DNA from: Gyrodactylus bullatarudis
Lineage: Eukaryota; Platyhelminthes; Monogenea; Gyrodactylidea; Gyrodactylidae
Length of the DNA stretch: 64,000 bases
Reading direction: 5' to 3'
NCBI GenBank assembly: GCA_012064415.1
Contig: SSNU01000201.1
Span: forward strand, 1-64,000
How positions within the stretch are numbered: the first letter of the stretch is position 1; each line of letters starts with the position of its first letter. Below, piece after piece: positions 22,092-32,400 of this stretch. The notes under the pieces were generated by a model. The model saw nothing but the letters and a program-made list of their open reading frames with translations, was not told where the DNA came from and made no database searches. The position numbers were made by a program, and so were the translations under genes.

Positions 22092-22568
22092 CTATAAAAT
22101 TAAACTTAGTGAGTGAAATAAATTTACATTGTATTGATTAACTTCTAGCTCTTTGATGAATTTTGTTGTGTAAATCTGGGAGCCGTTTACCTTTTCTATA
22201 TTGCATGAATCTGTAGCAAACTCTATTGCAGATTTAACATCTGATCTTGATATTATACGTCCAGTGGCCATCAATTCTTTCAACCTATCCATTATGGAAT
22301 TTCTGAGTCTTATGAATCTATCTTGATAATCGTAATTGAGATTTGTGACAATCTTTTTTTTATCAGAAATCCAGCGCTTCAAGGTAGAAATACTTATTCC
22401 CTTCATATGGGCGAAGGATCTGAAACCCATAACAGAATTTTCAAATTCATTGATGATTTGGTATTTCTCAGAGTTAGTAAAGAGTTTCATTTTTGATTCA
22501 TTTGATGTATGTTTGGGAACAATTATAAATACGATACAAATCAATGATTCGAATGTAGAATGAACCAA
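22092..22568 (-). pseudogene. psq/pogo-type HTH protein fragment
   Basis: Minus-strand frame of 158 codons. The internal MKLFTNSEKYQIINEFENSV with FRSFAHMKGISISTLKRWIS resembles a pipsqueak-type helix-turn-helix as found at the start of pogo/Tigger transposases (KLTLxEKxxII...AxxYGIxxSTLxxWxK). A second basic region (TGRIISRSDVKSAIEFATDS) could be the CENPB-type HTH. No DDE domain follows in frame. The family assignment is moderate. Confidence 0.5.
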
Positions 22569-22574
22569 TAGTTA

Positions 22575-23665
22575 TCAAAGTTAAAAAAGGGTGAGGATTT
22601 ACTATAGTCTCGTCTGATAGATGATGCAATATGTTGAGTATTTTCAATGAACAATTTAAAAAGGGGTCTTATTTGTTATTCTAAGCATTGACATTTTGTT
22701 GTGAGAAAAAGAGGGCTTTCTAAATAAACAATTGAATGAGAATTACATAGTCATTCGGGTGTGTAGATTTGACATTGTAGATTAGTGTCATTACCCCTTT
22801 TTGTAAGGCTGTATTGTGCGGTGATAATTATTCCCAATGTGAATCATCATGGCATGGTTTTTGATTTGAAAAGGGATTTTAAAAAAGATTTTTAGCTTGT
22901 GAAACTTGAGTTCATTTAGTTTTCATTAAGATTTGATTATGATATAATTATGGAAATTTGCAATAATTTATAGTTTTTGAAGCTCTATCTTATGAGACTA
23001 AAATTATGACGGTACGATAACCACAAAGCTAACTTCTATTAGAAATGAGATGTTGAAAATTTTAGCATCTCAAAACAAAAATAATCAAGTTTTAGAGGCG
23101 TTTATATAAAAATAAATTTCCTATTTATTAAATTACGCATGTAATTGCTGATGGAGTTAGTATTCAGTACAAAATTCAGAATTTAGGTATAGTTTAATTT
23201 CATTGGTTGTTGGTTTAACGCCCTCTCATTGGTGGAAAAAACTCCCCAATTTGATATATAATCCTAGTACGATTGATAATTTGGGCAGAATGGGAAAGAA
23301 AACGGGTCCTTCACTTAGATGAGGACGATAAATTAGTTAGGTATTTGATTTTGCTCCAAGCACTCTCAGGGTGAGCCTTTAAGTCCGCTTTGATGGATAG
23401 CTCGAAAAGACTTTGGTAGGATAGAGATGTAGAGAGGGAACTATTTTTCTAGAACTATCTGAGATATATTAAGGTTCAAAGACGCGCCCGTTTTTGTAGA
23501 ACTTACAGAAAAAAAATAATATAATATAATGGAAGTTTATATAATTCCTCATAATAACACTGTGTCATTTGACTAACCAACAGAAATAATCATTTCAGAC
23601 ATACCATTTTATGAGAATACCATGTCCGACAGACCATGACAGTAAATACCCCTATATTCAGAAAT
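22575..23665. other. No recognised gene (22.6-23.7 kb)
   Basis: AT-rich sequence. A CTCATTGG (inverted CCAAT) element near 23224 and TATATAATCC near 23258 could be a transposon promoter. No coding match seen. Confidence 0.3.
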
Positions 23666-23670
23666 GTTTG

Positions 23671-23804
23671 TGTTTTAGTTATATTCACAAGAAGATATTC
23701 AAAAATATATTCTGTCTCCAATGTTACAAGAGATATAACACTTAAATAAACAATTAATCTAATATGTGTTTAAATGATTATACAACATCAAATTATCCAA
23801 AACA
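23671..23804 (-). repeat. 3' LTR
   Basis: 134 bp. Carries the 5 extra bases (ACAAG region) relative to the 5' LTR. Next to the polypurine tract. Confidence 0.9.
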
Positions 23805-23959
23805 CCTCCCCTTCAAATATTTTCAATAAGTCTCTCTGGCCTTTTAATTTTTCTTGAATCGCGTTCATACACATCCATTATCAGTGACAATTACCCTTGG
23901 AAGACCATAATATATGATGAAATTTTCCCACAGTCTTTTCACTTCGTTAGCTTCTAAAG

Positions 23960-24396
23960 ACTTCAGCTTGTCAATCCAAATGAAATTTGAAATGAATCCA
24001 CAAGTATCAAATATTTACTACCATCATAGTGAGCAACATCACAGTGTACACGCTCCATTGGTTCTTGTGTCTCGGCACGTCTCTGGATAGCATATTTTCG
24101 TCTGGTCACTTCAAACCTTAGACATACTTCACAACTAGGTGAAAAACCAGCAACATCTCTGTCGACCCAGGTACCTATTGTCTAACCATTCTGATCATTT
24201 TAATCCGGCCTGGATGGCCAATATCATGAATTTTATTTAAAACTTTATTCCTTAATTTTTTTGGAATGACCAAACGAGTACCGCAGAATAATAAACCATC
24301 CTTCAACAATAATAAATCAGCCACAGATTTATATCTTTGTAATTCATCAGCACATTTTCTTGGCCATGAAGTAGAAACATATTTCTTCACCAACAT
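23960..24396 (-). pseudogene. Integrase N-terminal fragment
   Basis: Includes RLVIPKKLRNKVLNKIHDIG-HPGRIKM, the HHCC zinc-binding region completed by FSPSCEVCLRFEVTRRK. The first catalytic Asp block is MERVHCDVAHYDGSKYLILV. The frame ends soon after (VDSFQ...), and the rest of the core is deleted before the polypurine tract. Confidence 0.85.
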
Positions 24397-24428
24397 TAGT
24401 ACATCATCAGTAGAGGAACGTAAATCAT

Positions 24429-25150
24429 TTAGTAAACAATCAAGATCTCAAAAGTGTGAAACACAGATAAATCAACATCTTCCGTAGATTCACTAGCAGA
24501 TAAAGATAACCTTGAAAAGCCATCCGCCACAACACTACAGTCTCCTTTGATATGATAAATTTCATAATCATAACTCATCATGATAATTTTCCAACGTGCA
24601 ATTCGCTCTGACGCCACCTTACCCAAATTTTTAGGATTGAAAATAAATTGTAGGGATCTATGGTCATCATGCTCCGATTTCGAAGATGCACCAATAATAA
24701 CATCATCTTGGTAAACTTTGACGCCCTTTATGTGACTAAGTATTTTATCCATAATCTCCTGAAATTTCAAAGGAGCAGCAGACACACCAAATGGCAGAGT
24801 TCTATAAGCATAACAGCCTTTATGAGTGACAATAGTGGTAAGTTTCTGACTTTCATCGTCTAGTTTTACTTGCAAATAGGCATCTTTTAAATCTAATACA
24901 GAATATATTTGACTTGAACCCAAATCAAAGAGAACCTCTGAAATAGTGGGAATAGCATAAGAACCTCTGTCAATTATTTTATTGACAGTGACAGAATAAT
25001 CACCACATAAACGAATCGGTCTTGAACTTCCGGCTTTCTTTACAACAACAACAACAGGAGCTGCCATAATAGGATTCGATACTGGATAGATCACACCATT
25101 TTCTTGAAGATATTTCAATTCATCCTCAATTAAGCTCTTGACTGAAAATC
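24429..25150 (-). pseudogene. Reverse transcriptase fused to RNase H tail by deletion
   Basis: RT starts LKYLQENGVIYPVSNPIMAA and has RLCGDYSVTVN, the first catalytic Asp in YSVLDLKDAYLQVKLDDESQ, LPFGVSAAPLKFQEIMDKIL and the intact YxDD box KVYQDDVIIGASS. Directly after SKSEHDD the frame jumps to HRSLQFIFNPKNLGKVASER, the last third of RNase H. The RT thumb and most of RNase H are therefore missing in an in-frame deletion, near 24.67 kb. DNA synthesis by this protein is unlikely. Confidence 0.88.
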
Positions 25151-25800
25151 ACACAGATCTTGCAGCAAACACCATACCAGAACAACTCAAGTCTGATCTT
25201 GTCCTTAAAGATGCCAAGACATTTCCATTATTCAAAGTAAAGTTATTCACACAATGAGAAGGAAAATTCACAATATCCAACTCTAGCAGGACATCCATTC
25301 CCAAAATGGGAGTTACAGCTACATCAACTATGTACAATCTTGTATATACTGACCTGTCATGAACGAATAATTTAACATTTTCCACAAATCCGATTACATG
25401 AACTTGACCACCGCCAAAACTACTGACTGAACAATTTTTAGAAGTTAATCTGCTTTTAAGATATTTTGGTAATAATGAATAAGACATTATGGTGCATGTT
25501 GAGCCGGTATCAATCAAAAATCTGACTTTAGTTCCTTCGAGATATACATCAGAGTACCTCAAACTATCATTTTTGATAAAGTTTATATAGGGAGTAACAA
25601 CTTTATTTATGTATTCAATAACATTTTCACTTAAAACTTCATTAACCTTTTGATTGATCTTTTGACTTGCCTTTGATCTCTTTGGCCGTTTACACATCCT
25701 CTCAACATGGCCTTTGATACCACAATTTTGACATATCGAATCTCTCAGCTTACACTCATTTTTGTAATGTTGTCCACCACAAGAAAAAACACCTGATAGA
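25149..25800 (-). pseudogene. Zinc knuckle and aspartic protease part of pol
   Basis: Encodes CCHC knuckles (CGGQHYKNEC, CQNCGIKGHVERMC), then the retroviral-type aspartic protease with the active site VRFLIDTGSTCTIMS and ILGMDVLLELDI near its end. The protease cuts the polyprotein during particle maturation. The frame closes at 25149, before RT, because the protease-RT linker is deleted. Confidence 0.85.
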
Positions 25801-26301
25801 TTGAACCTGATTGACAATTGAGTGACTACCCGCCGAAAAAATCTCTGCTCTTTTCAAAACGTTAGAGATGTCAGTCTTTGGATCAGCTCTAAGCTTTCGC
25901 CTAACATCCTCATTGCTGATTGCTTTCATGAAATAGACAACTGTAAAAAAATCAGCATCCTTGAGATTGGCACATCTGATCAACCTCGAAACCTTCAGAA
26001 AAAGACTCTCCAAAGACATTGAATCTTGGTTCAAATCTTCAAGCTGAGAAATATAAAGCATTGGATTGTCATTTCTATTATAATAATCTTTCACTTTATC
26101 AAAAACCTCGTCAAAAGTAAAACCAACAAGTTTGCCGTTGACGATATCCCTCATTCTCATATAACTCTCATGATCAACAACTTCACAAAGATATTTGATC
26201 TTCTTAGAATCAGCAATACCACTACATCTAACCGAAATTCTCTCGAAAAAAACCTCCACACCAACAGGGTCCGTAGGAAGACCTTCTTCCCTCGACGCCA
26301 T
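25756..26301 (-). CDS. Gag of the short-LTR retrotransposon
   Basis: Frame of 181 codons starting MASREEGLPTDPVGVEVFFE. It contains a helical capsid-like region (RMRDIVNGKLVGFTFDEVFD; SLESLFLKVSRLIRCANLKD; FTVVYFMKAISNEDVRRKLR) similar to retrotransposon gag proteins that package element RNA. The frame is lost exactly in the first zinc knuckle, where a run of six A's (25784-25789, plus strand) has one base too many. With five A's the product would continue CF-x-C-GGQHYKNEC. This could be an assembly homopolymer error or a real frameshift. Confidence 0.75.
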   Translation of the reverse strand: MASREEGLPTDPVGVEVFFERISVRCSGIADSKKIKYLCEVVDHESYMRMRDIVNGKLVGFTFDEVFDKVKDYYNRNDNPMLYISQLEDLNQDSMSLESLFLKVSRLIRCANLKDADFFTVVYFMKAISNEDVRRKLRADPKTDISNVLKRAEIFSAGSHSIVNQVQSIRCFFLWWTTLQK

Positions 26302-26429
26302 GTTTTAGTTATATTCAAGATATTCAAAAATATATTCTGTCTCCAATGTTACAAGAGATATAACACTTAAATAAACAATTAATCTAATATGTGTTTAAAT
26401 GATTATACAACATCAAATTATCCAAAACA
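26301..26429 (-). repeat. 5' LTR
   Basis: 129 bp. Its last base (26301 on the minus strand) supplies the A of the gag ATG, so the gag start codon straddles the LTR boundary. The following TGGCGTCGAGG would be the primer-binding-site position. Confidence 0.9.
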
Positions 26430-26434
26430 GTTTG

Positions 26435-26960
26435 AATACGCTCCTCCTAAACTGCGCAACTCAAATTCACATGGAATCCCCTTTTCTGATTTCAATAAAA
26501 ATGAATACTATCAACATTAAATCAATCATTAAATCTCACCAGGAGTTTATTCAGACCCTTTACTTACCTTGAGACTCAAATCTTGTCTAAAAGTTTTCTT
26601 CAATTCAATCAACCGCATTCTGTTGTCTTGCCCAAGCTGCTCCTCCTCCTCCTCAAAAAACACACCACGGGTGCCTCGAACCCCAGTCAACAACAGCAAC
26701 TCAATAACAGGAATACTAACTCAAACTATCCTAGTAATCCCTATCTTCGTAAATCCAATAAGTTCAATCTGATAATTCACTCGGAAAAAATTGAGTCCGT
26801 CATTCCAATTGTTATTACTCAATTCATCAAAAGACTGATCCCTCCATACAGGGCTAAAATATCCATCCACACTGCCAACCCTGACCCTAAAGCCCGTTAA
26901 CTCAAACTCTTGGGTTCACACATCCTTAGCACCGAGCAACTGCTTACTACTCACAATCAT
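26435..26960 (+). other. Unassigned open frames (26.4-27.0 kb)
   Basis: Plus-strand open frames 26569-26772 and 26583-26900 are rich in Pro/Ser/Asn/Gln (HTTGASNPSQQQQLNNRN). They may be a gag or ORF1 piece of a retroelement, but no diagnostic motif is present. Confidence 0.3.
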
Positions 26961-26966
26961 TTCAAA

Positions 26967-28095
26967 TCAGCTCCTTTCAATTCTATTATTACGCGAGCGA
27001 AGCCTAGAAGGATCTATGAATATCTTTATAATGATCTGTAAAGTCAAAAAAATTATTATATCTAACTCCCAAATCATGAATTGTGAATTTAGGATCGATT
27101 TTTTTTCATTTACAAGTATATTTTCTTGTAATGGGATCGTAGTAAAAGGTGATGTGTAGAAAGTTTTACTTTCATTGATGCTAAGCCCGAAGGCTTTTAA
27201 ATCATTTGAAAGATTTTTTAGAGATGTGTTAATGAATTCAACATCAATAGAATCATCAAAGCTATAGATAATCTTCATATCATCAGCATATTTGAAGATC
27301 TTAGCTCCAGTGACATTTATTTGAGAGAAGACAATATTAAATAATAGAGGACCTACTCTGGAGCCTTGTGGGACACCAGATGTAATTAATTGAGGTAATG
27401 AATCTCTGTTTTCGAAGGACACATATTGCTTGCGTTTCGTTAGATATATTTTAAGCATTTCTAGGAGATGTGAACATACTCCGTAGTGATGACAGATTTC
27501 GATAATTTTGTGAATATAAATTTTGTCAAATGCTTTAGACAAGTCAATATATATTACAACAGATTTCTTTTTATTTTTGTTAAGAATTGAGACATAATTC
27601 AAGAAATTGAAAATATTAGTCTCACAGGATTTGCCTTTACAGAATCCATGTTGATCAGGATCTATTTTCTTTATGTCAATTGTACCAAGGATTTTGATAG
27701 AAAGAATTGAGTCAATGATTTTCATAAGGGTGTTTTGTAGAGTTATAGGTCTAAATTCATCACTATTAGGTTTAGGAATAGGAATAACTATAGGCGAGTA
27801 ACATATAATCAGGAATTATATCATTAAAAAATAGTTGTTGATTTTTTTGTAAAAACTATGAATAAAATTTATGTGACTACTTGTAAGTATATTGACACTA
27901 ATTTTTATAAAAATCTTTAGTGTTTTTATTTTTGAGTTTTTTTAATAATTCGTTAAATTCAGAAAAACTCACAAAGGTATTATTATGATAATCAGAGCAA
28001 GAATCACAGTGGGTAAATGCTTGGGTGTTTATAGGAAAAGAATTGTTGAAAGTTGACATGAATATATTTTGTAAGAAGATTGGTCTGAAAATCAA
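26967..28095 (-). pseudogene. Non-LTR retrotransposon RT fragment
   Basis: Minus strand. Upstream block EFNELLKKLKNKNTKDFYK (about 27.9 kb) and IPIPKPNSDEFRPITLQNTL precede the open frame 27725-26967. That frame has DQHGFCKGKSCETNIFNFLN, VVIYIDLSKAFDKI (catalytic Asp), LITSGVPQGSRVGPLLFNIV, the catalytic FKYADDMKIIY and GLSINESKTF. These are fingers, palm and thumb motifs of a Jockey/CR1-like RT. All three catalytic Asps are present, but frameshifts upstream and loss of the C-terminus make it a fragment. Confidence 0.88.
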
Positions 28096-28300
28096 CCACT
28101 TTAAAACTCAAATCATGATGTTCAAAAGCTCTCCAACTCCTGACCAGCTCTTGCCGTATAAAACAGTCACAGTCATCAAAGATCTCGGCTTTCTTATGAA
28201 GAAGGTACTCAACTATCTCAGTATCGAAGCCTCGGAAAAGAGTATGGTATACAAGTTTGTATTTCAATCAAATCTTATCATCATACTTTTAAAAGTATGA
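28025..28300 (+). pseudogene. Non-LTR RT thumb fragment
   Basis: Plus strand NIFCKKIGLKINHFKTQIMM FKSS... then LPYKTVTVIKDLGFLMKK. This corresponds to the GLKIN..KT..M.F ... L....I..VK..KYLG region after the YADD box in non-LTR RTs. It is opposite in strand to the neighbouring fragment and so comes from another insertion. Confidence 0.65.
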
Positions 28301-28501
28301 TGATTATTTCGAAAAACTAAATTTAAAGGGGCAGAGAGAATAAGGTAATTTTTGGTTCGAAAGGCTTATATGAACCCGTTCCCGAATCTGACTGGGCTGC
28401 TCCTATTCTCATGGTGAGAAAGAAAGACGATTCACTAAGAATATGTGCAGACTACTCAACAGGCCTAAATGCTCAGTTATTAGATCATGGTTACTCTCTA
28501 C

Positions 28502-29956
28502 TAGTGTTCTGCTATTCGAAACGTAAAACTAGTTTTATGATATATGAGATGTTCCTGAATAGCATATAACTAAGTGATATAATATATCATGATATATTTC
28601 TAGATTATGTCATGATATATTCTCATTTATTTACGTATGCATATCAGTTTATGATATATTTTTCCTATTAAACGATTCAAATTTTTATATCATTCTTATC
28701 TATATCTCTTTCAGGCCCGATTCTATTTAATGACTCAAAAAATTGAATATGAATACATATTTGGAATCAGAATGAGTTATAGATTTATAATAAAACCTTG
28801 AATCATCTGAAAACCTTTTCATAAAAAAGTTTTTTTTTCACACTTTTCAATACATTTCCCCTATCTACTTTCAAGCGACGGCCCCAAGTGATTTTAAGAT
28901 TTTTTTAAAAAATGAGGTTAATTTAGTCAATTCTAATAAAATACCTTTTGCCTCAACTTTTTTCAGGAAGATTAATTAACAAATCATCAGAAGGTTTTCA
29001 ATCATCTGACTGATGTTCAACGCTGTTTCTCTTTCTTCTATGTACTGAAGTCTAATGAGAAAATTGTTGAGATTGAAATCTGTATCAATGTAATGAATAG
29101 TCAACGATAGGAAATTATCTTTGCTTATTGACCTCCAACCATCTGAAGTCAAGCAGCAAAGATCACATTCATTCAAGTCGTTGGAAAGTTTTAATCTCTA
29201 GAAAGTTATCGAAGTGATTTCTTACCAACTTTTTCTCATGAACATCATATAATTCTTCTAGCTTATGCCTTGAAAAGGTTACAGCATTTTTGATTGTGTA
29301 ATTTGGGAGAAACTTTTCAAATAAATTTAACCAAAATTTTTCTTCGACCAGAGTGAATGGATGATCACCAAAAATGATTGCTTTCAGCAATGCCATATCT
29401 CGGACTTCAAAATTATTTGTTGATTTTTGGAAATGTTTTCCTGCAAAATTGACTTGTACTGAGTATAGTGCTTGTATTTCAAGTGCTGAATCAAAGGACT
29501 TGTGGATGTTGAGTTCATATTTATGGTTTTTTGGCAAATCTTGCATATAGCTGAATATTAAATATGACGTTCTTACCTTTATTTTCAATATCTAGAAAGT
29601 GTTTCCAATATGGACTTCTTTTTGTATTAGGCATCAAAGAGTACAGATATTGCCTATTTGATAAATTAACTTGATGGTATTTACTGTTTATCTGAATGAG
29701 TTGTAAATTACAACTTGTAATGAATCACAGAATGAGCTTTAATCTGATTGGTTGTTTTATATCATATATCATGATATATTACAAATCCCTCATGACTTAT
29801 TTTTCGAGTATGTCATGCTATGTAATTAACATTAAAGAAATAATGATAATTATATCATGAGATACAACTTTTTATTCATTTAATGTACACTAATGATATG
29901 GTATAAAACATATCATATCATATGTCATTCTTCACGTTTCGAATAGCAGATCCCTA
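28502..29956 (-). mobile_element. hAT element nested in gypsy RT (1455 bp)
   Basis: Ends TAGTGTTCTGCTATTCGAAA and (reverse complement of the right end) TAGGGATCTGCTATTCGAAA. It is flanked by the 8-bp duplication CTCTCTAC at 28494-28501 and 29957-29964. Removing the element and one duplicate restores the gypsy RT frame as GYSLPTTE. It carries a truncated transposase on the minus strand. A 230-bp internal stretch (about 28715-28975) recurs in a CARS intron at 37983-38225. Confidence 0.92.
28976..29600 (-). pseudogene. hAT transposase, truncated
   Basis: Two minus-strand frames: 29588-29169 (VRDMALLKAIIFGDHPFTLV, EEKFWLNLFEKFLPNYTIKN, AVTFSRHKLEELYD) and 29176-28976 (CDLCCLTSDGWRSISKDNFL, SLTIHYIDTDFNLNNFLIRL). 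They match the hAT core up to the first catalytic Asp block (LTTDGWTS..N..FI.LT.HFID). The second Asp, the CxxH motif and the dimerisation C-terminus are absent, so the element is non-autonomous. Confidence 0.85.
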
Positions 29957-30971
29957 CTCTCTACCCACTACGGAATCTATCTTCGCTCTTATAGTAAAGG
30001 CTATCAAGTTCACCTCCCTTGATTTATCTGCGGCCTTTCTTCAGGTAGAATTAGATGAGGAGTCACAAAAACTGCTTGTCATTAACATTCCCTGGGGATT
30101 ACTCAAGAGCAAACGGCTAACCTACGGAGTAAAACCTGCGCCGAAAATCTTTCAAAGAATCATTGAATCCATTATTGACGCTACACCAGGCATGCTGAAT
30201 TACATACTAATCTGGGGATCTACCTCCGAGGAACTCTGGCAGAGAACAACGGAGGCGCTCGAGAAACTCACGGCTGCGGGTTTCAAACTGAATCTAGAAA
30301 AATGTCAATTTGATAAAGATGTTATTCAGTTTTTGGGATGCCAAGTATCAGCTGAAGGGAGAAAACCGGACCCAGAGAAAGTCACAGATTTAGCCAATCT
30401 ATCCCCACCTAGATCTCAGGCGGAATTACAATCATTCCTGGGATTAGTAAATTACTTCTGCCCATTCATCGAAAACCTACACTTGCCTAAACAACATTTC
30501 CGCCCGTTACTCAGAGAAAAAGCCCAAATTGTATGGTCTCCAGAATGCCAAAAGAGTTTTGAAGAAATAAAACAGAGCTTGGTCAACTGTGCTAGTCTCA
30601 CCTTCTTCGATCCAAATAAAAAGTCAGTAGTAGCTGCTGATGCTTCCCCTTTCGGTATTGGCGCAACTCTAATGCAAGAAGAAGATGGAAAACTTCTACC
30701 TGTCATGTTTCTGTCTAAAAGCCTAACTAAGACTCAACAGAACTACCCTCAGATCGAAAAAGAGGGTCTTGCCATAGTTTATGCAGTCACTAAGTTCCGA
30801 CAATATCTTCTGGGACGGCACTTTACCTTACAGACTGATCATAAACCCTTAGTTAACATCTTCAATCCTTCAGAAGGCATAAAATCTACGTCAGCAATGC
30901 GATTACAACGGTGGGCGCTGACCCTAAACGAGTTTGATTACGATATCAATTATGTCAAAACAGCCGATTTT

Positions 30972-31696
30972 NNNNNNNNNNNNNNNNNNNNNNNNNNNNN
31001 NNNNNNNNNNNNNNNNNNNNNNNNNNNNNNNNNNNNNNNNNNNNNNNNNNNNNNNNNNNNNNNNNNNNNNNNNNNNNNNNNNNNNNNNNNNNNNNNNNNN
31101 NNNNNNNNNNNNNNNNNNNNNNNNNNNNNNNNNNNNNNNNNNNNNNNNNNNNNNNNNNNNNNNNNNNNNNNNNNNNNNNNNNNNNNNNNNNNNNNNNNNN
31201 NNNNNNNNNNNNNNNNNNNNNNNNNNNNNNNNNNNNNNNNNNNNNNNNNNNNNNNNNNNNNNNNNNNNNNNNNNNNNNNNNNNNNNNNNNNNNNNNNNNN
31301 NNNNNNNNNNNNNNNNNNNNNNNNNNNNNNNNNNNNNNNNNNNNNNNNNNNNNNNNNNNNNNNNNNNNNNNNNNNNNNNNNNNNNNNNNNNNNNNNNNNN
31401 NNNNNNNNNNNNNNNNNNNNNNNNNNNNNNNNNNNNNNNNNNNNNNNNNNNNNNNNNNNNNNNNNNNNNNNNNNNNNNNNNNNNNNNNNNNNNNNNNNNN
31501 NNNNNNNNNNNNNNNNNNNNNNNNNNNNNNNNNNNNNNNNNNNNNNNNNNNNNNNNNNNNNNNNNNNNNNNNNNNNNNNNNNNNNNNNNNNNNNNNNNNN
31601 NNNNNNNNNNNNNNNNNNNNNNNNNNNNNNNNNNNNNNNNNNNNNNNNNNNNNNNNNNNNNNNNNNNNNNNNNNNNNNNNNNNNNNNNNNNNNNNN
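30972..31696. other. Assembly gap (725 N)
   Basis: Run of N inside the gypsy copy 2 pol, between the RNase H end (NYVKTADF) and the integrase tail. Open frames drawn through it on either strand are meaningless. Confidence 1.
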
Positions 31697-31937
31697 AATT
31701 ACCGTCCGACACTTGAACCATGTAAAAAAAAGACTGTCCTCCATTCTCACTCACCATAGAAATTCATTATCAGACGAGAACTCTCCTTCGGAAACGACTA
31801 CTCTCACCGATGCCTCCCTGGACGTCTCACCTGAGCACGCTGCCGCTGAGAGGCCTCGAAGTATTCCACCTGAACATATTGGCCGAGAACACCTCAGACG
31901 CAAGGCTCCCCTTCCTTTACGCTATCGAGAGGGAGGG

Positions 31938-32100
31938 TGTTGAGGAGTTATATTACCGCCATCGAGTTAAACAATAATCTATGTTTTAAATGATATTATT
32001 ATAATTGTGTTGTTTATTGAAATAGAACCACTTTAGTGTGAATTTGAATATACGAGCACGTGAATTTCTTGTCTCTCTGAATCTTGAGTTATGAGTCGGA
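31938..32100 (+). repeat. LTR of the Ty3/gypsy family (approximate end)
   Basis: A polypurine tract GAGAGGGAGGG (31927-31937) is followed by TGTTGAGGAGTTATATTACC, the expected 3' LTR start. The end is set just before a gag-like ATG at 32101. I found no clean CA end or second LTR to fix it. Confidence 0.6.
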
Positions 32101-32400
32101 ATGCCTCCTAAAGGTAGCAAACCGTGTCCCCCGCCTCAGGACACAACAATATTAAATCAAAGTCAGATTTAAACAGAACTATTTTAATATTGTATAATTT
32201 GATTTTGTTTAAGTTTGTCTGAAACCGATTTTGGCTCAGTTTTTGAATAAAAGACCCATCCTGAATCTGAACATCTGAACTTATGTCTGAACTAAATTTT
32301 AGTCGTTTGCCCAGTTTACCTGATTCTGAATCTGAGGACGAAAGTCAAAACAATTATTTTATGTCAAATAGCTTATTTCTTTTACAATTAATAAATATTA
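32101..32400 (+). pseudogene. gag fragments of the same Ty3/gypsy family after the LTR
   Basis: Immediately after the LTR the ATG at 32101 opens MPPKGSKPCPPPQDTTILNQ and soon stops. At about 32300 LPDSESEDESQNNYFM matches the acidic gag-pol linker of copy 1 (LPNS-SEDESQN at 13.3 kb). The layout pol-LTR-gag suggests a tandem element joined through a shared LTR, with most of the second copy deleted. Confidence 0.6.

Larger units (their letters stand above)
23671..26429 (-). mobile_element. Short-LTR Ty3/gypsy-type retrotransposon, deleted copy
   Basis: Complete element boundaries on the minus strand: LTRs at 23671-23804 (134 bp) and 26301-26429 (129 bp) begin TG and end CA, and differ mainly by one 5-bp indel. 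They are flanked by a perfect 5-bp target duplication GTTTG (23666-23670 and 26430-26434). A polypurine tract GAAGGGGAGG abuts the 3' LTR at 23805. The internal region encodes gag, zinc knuckles, protease, RT, an RNase H tail and an integrase N-terminus in order, but with deletions and frame breaks. The element is 2759 bp, about half of a full gypsy-type element. Confidence 0.92.
28335..31943 (+). pseudogene. Ty3/gypsy retrotransposon copy 2 (pol), split by a hAT
   Basis: Plus-strand pol, 5'-truncated. RT begins EPVPESDWAAPILMVRKKD, LRICADYSTGLNAQ, is interrupted at 28502-29956 by a hAT, and resumes YSLPTTESIFALI. It continues with FTSLDLSAAFLQVELDEESQ, LKSKRLTYGVKPAPKIFQR and FLGCQVSAEGRKPDPEKV. 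RNase H follows (KKSVVAADASPFGIGATLMQ; LAIVYAVTKFRQYLLGRHFT; LQTDHKPLVNIF). The catalytic box reads LNYILIWGS where YIDDILIWG is expected. Two codons encoding the catalytic Asp pair are missing, so RT is dead. Most of the integrase lies in or is lost with the N gap. Its tail (VRHLNHVKKRL ... PLPLRYREGGC) ends at 31943, overlapping the polypurine tract and the LTR start. Confidence 0.9.

Noticed and set aside
30924..31757. Open frames spanning the N gap on both strands
   Set aside because: They are open only because N codons contain no stops.
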